From assembly GCF_014931565.1 (NCBI RefSeq), contig NZ_CP063353.1, forward strand, positions 3,100,001 through 3,164,000: a stretch of DNA of 64,000 nucleotides, given 5' to 3'. Below the pieces are notes generated by a model. The model searched no databases. It saw only the letters and a program-made list of their open reading frames with translations, and was not told where the DNA came from. The stretch is from Clostridium sp. 'deep sea'. GTDB lineage: Bacteria; Bacillota; UBA994; PWPR01. The position numbers and the translations under genes are program-made. This document shows, piece by piece, positions 63,194 through 64,000 of the stretch (positions are counted from its first letter, which is position 1; every line of letters starts with the position of its first letter).

Positions 63194-64000
63194 ATGAAGA
63201 TAACAGGAGTATCTATTGGTGGATTTAAAAACATAGAAACAGTAACACTAAATTTCAGTAATAAAATTACTGCCCTAATTGGGTTTAATAACTATGGTAA
63301 ATCAAATGTTCTTGATGCAATTAACTTTGGTCTACAGTTCATTAAAGCAAACATGAGCAATAGAAAAAAAATGATGTCTAACTCTCAAGTACAGCCACTT
63401 ATAATAGATTTAAAAGGTAAGCCTTTCAAATTTTCTATCCAGTTTAAAGACAACAAACATTGTTATTCGTATTCGTATAGTTGGTATTGGAATACAGATG
63501 AGGTTTACAACGAAGAACTTATTAGAGATAATTTAGTAATACACTACCGAAACACAAACACTCAGGTAGTACCTAATTTAGGTTTATTAATAGATAAAAA
63601 GGATAGTAACTTACAAGAGTTGTATAAGTGGATTAAAACAATTTCTGCTTATGGAGCTGATTTAGTTACAGACATAAAATCAAATACAGTAGTACATAAA
63701 GAGCACCACTCTACACTTGCCAAAGCACTTTATGATTTGCAGAATAATTTTAGCAATGAGTACCAACTATTAATGGAAGCTTATACATCATTAATGCCCA
63801 GCATTAAATACTTAAAACCACAAATCCAAAATAATGAGTATAGAATACTTGTAAAAGAAGATAATGTAAAAACAGAAACCCTATTTGAGCAATTATCTAT
63901 GGGTTCACGTAGACTTTTAGCACTATTATACATGGCTATAAAAGCAAAAGAACTTAATATTCAAGTCCTGTTTTTTGAAGAAATAGAGGCATGTTTACAC
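63194..64000 (+). CDS. AAA ATPase (AAA_15/AAA_21-like), truncated by the window end
   Basis: An open frame from the ATG at 63194 (AAGGGGA upstream) continues past the window, giving at least 269 residues. MKITGVSIGGFKNIETVTL and the Walker A ALIGFNNYGKSNVLDAI are those of SMC-like/OLD-type ATPases; LSMGSRRLLALL is an ABC-type signature and VLFFEEIEACLH the Walker B with catalytic Glu. Stand-alone ATPases of this type occur in defence (OLD, Gabija, retron or AbiL-like) and in repair. The missing C-terminus and next gene are needed to tell. Confidence 0.8.
   Translation, partial: MKITGVSIGGFKNIETVTLNFSNKITALIGFNNYGKSNVLDAINFGLQFIKANMSNRKKMMSNSQVQPLIIDLKGKPFKFSIQFKDNKHCYSYSYSWYWNTDEVYNEELIRDNLVIHYRNTNTQVVPNLGLLIDKKDSNLQELYKWIKTISAYGADLVTDIKSNTVVHKEHHSTLAKALYDLQNNFSNEYQLLMEAYTSLMPSIKYLKPQIQNNEYRILVKEDNVKTETLFEQLSMGSRRLLALLYMAIKAKELNIQVLFFEEIEACLH

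Overview
The window is AT-rich, double-stranded bacterial chromosome with short intergenic gaps, strong Shine-Dalgarno sites (GGAGG-like), frequent TTG/GTG starts, many intrinsic terminators, a CIRCE operator before groES-groEL, a T-box before leuS and an FMN riboswitch before ribU. These point to a low-GC Gram-positive bacterium. The peptidase and amino-acid gene set (D-aminoacylase, M42, M14, C26) and the GlmL/MutL-like protein fit an anaerobic, peptide-fermenting member of the Clostridia or a relative such as Natranaerobiia. That placement is an inference; no rRNA or tRNA gene is visible to test it.

Region by region. 1-10 kb: accessory-looking genes, including two tandem membrane-protein paralogues, a D-aminoacylase, a Cys-rich small protein, a frameshifted MazG-like gene, three tandem paralogues of an exported protein, an S41-peptidase lipoprotein and an XRE-regulated membrane-protein operon. 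10-17 kb: an HD-domain protein, a DEDD exonuclease, an M42 aminopeptidase, then dUTPase, a HelD-like helicase and an Fe-S PD-(D/E)XK nuclease in a row. 17-24 kb: a decayed ISL3-like transposase start, a large M14 peptidase, a DUF1461-like protein, a GerS/LolA-like protein and a MazEF (NdoAI-NdoA) pair with an atypical antitoxin. 24-27.7 kb: a strongly codon-biased operon of a GlmL/MutL-like ATPase and a barrel-sandwich partner of unknown function. 27.9-31.3 kb: a lactococcin-972-type bacteriocin cassette (precursor, two split permeases, ATPase) sitting between two copies of the 3' end of the preceding gene. 31.5-37 kb: a repeat-rich island, arsenate reductase, and a TetR-controlled ABC exporter.

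37-44 kb is conserved housekeeping: riboswitch-ribU, the tsaE-tsaB-rimI-tsaD t6A operon with 5-formyl-THF cyclo-ligase and an FNT channel, then groES-groEL. 44-50 kb holds a second S41 protein and a two-component system whose kinase carries two kinase modules around a receiver. 50-57 kb has an aminotransferase and a cell-envelope cluster (two FemAB-like ligases, alanine racemase, PlsC-like acyltransferase) and a GDPD. 57-64 kb has leuS with its T-box, a Cys-rich small protein, an ArsR-permease-thioredoxin unit, a rhomboid protease and the start of an AAA ATPase that runs off the window.

The observations most worth following are: (1) a pair of about 175-nt related intergenic elements on opposite strands, each ending in a 3' hairpin with one compensatory change, then TTTCAA and divergent sequence, resembling an IS605/IS607 right end or omega-RNA; (2) the bacteriocin cassette flanked by the duplicated gene tail; (3) the GlmL-like/barrel-sandwich operon of unknown role; (4) the antitoxin lacking a recognisable ribbon-helix-helix; (5) several families of short hairpin repeats.
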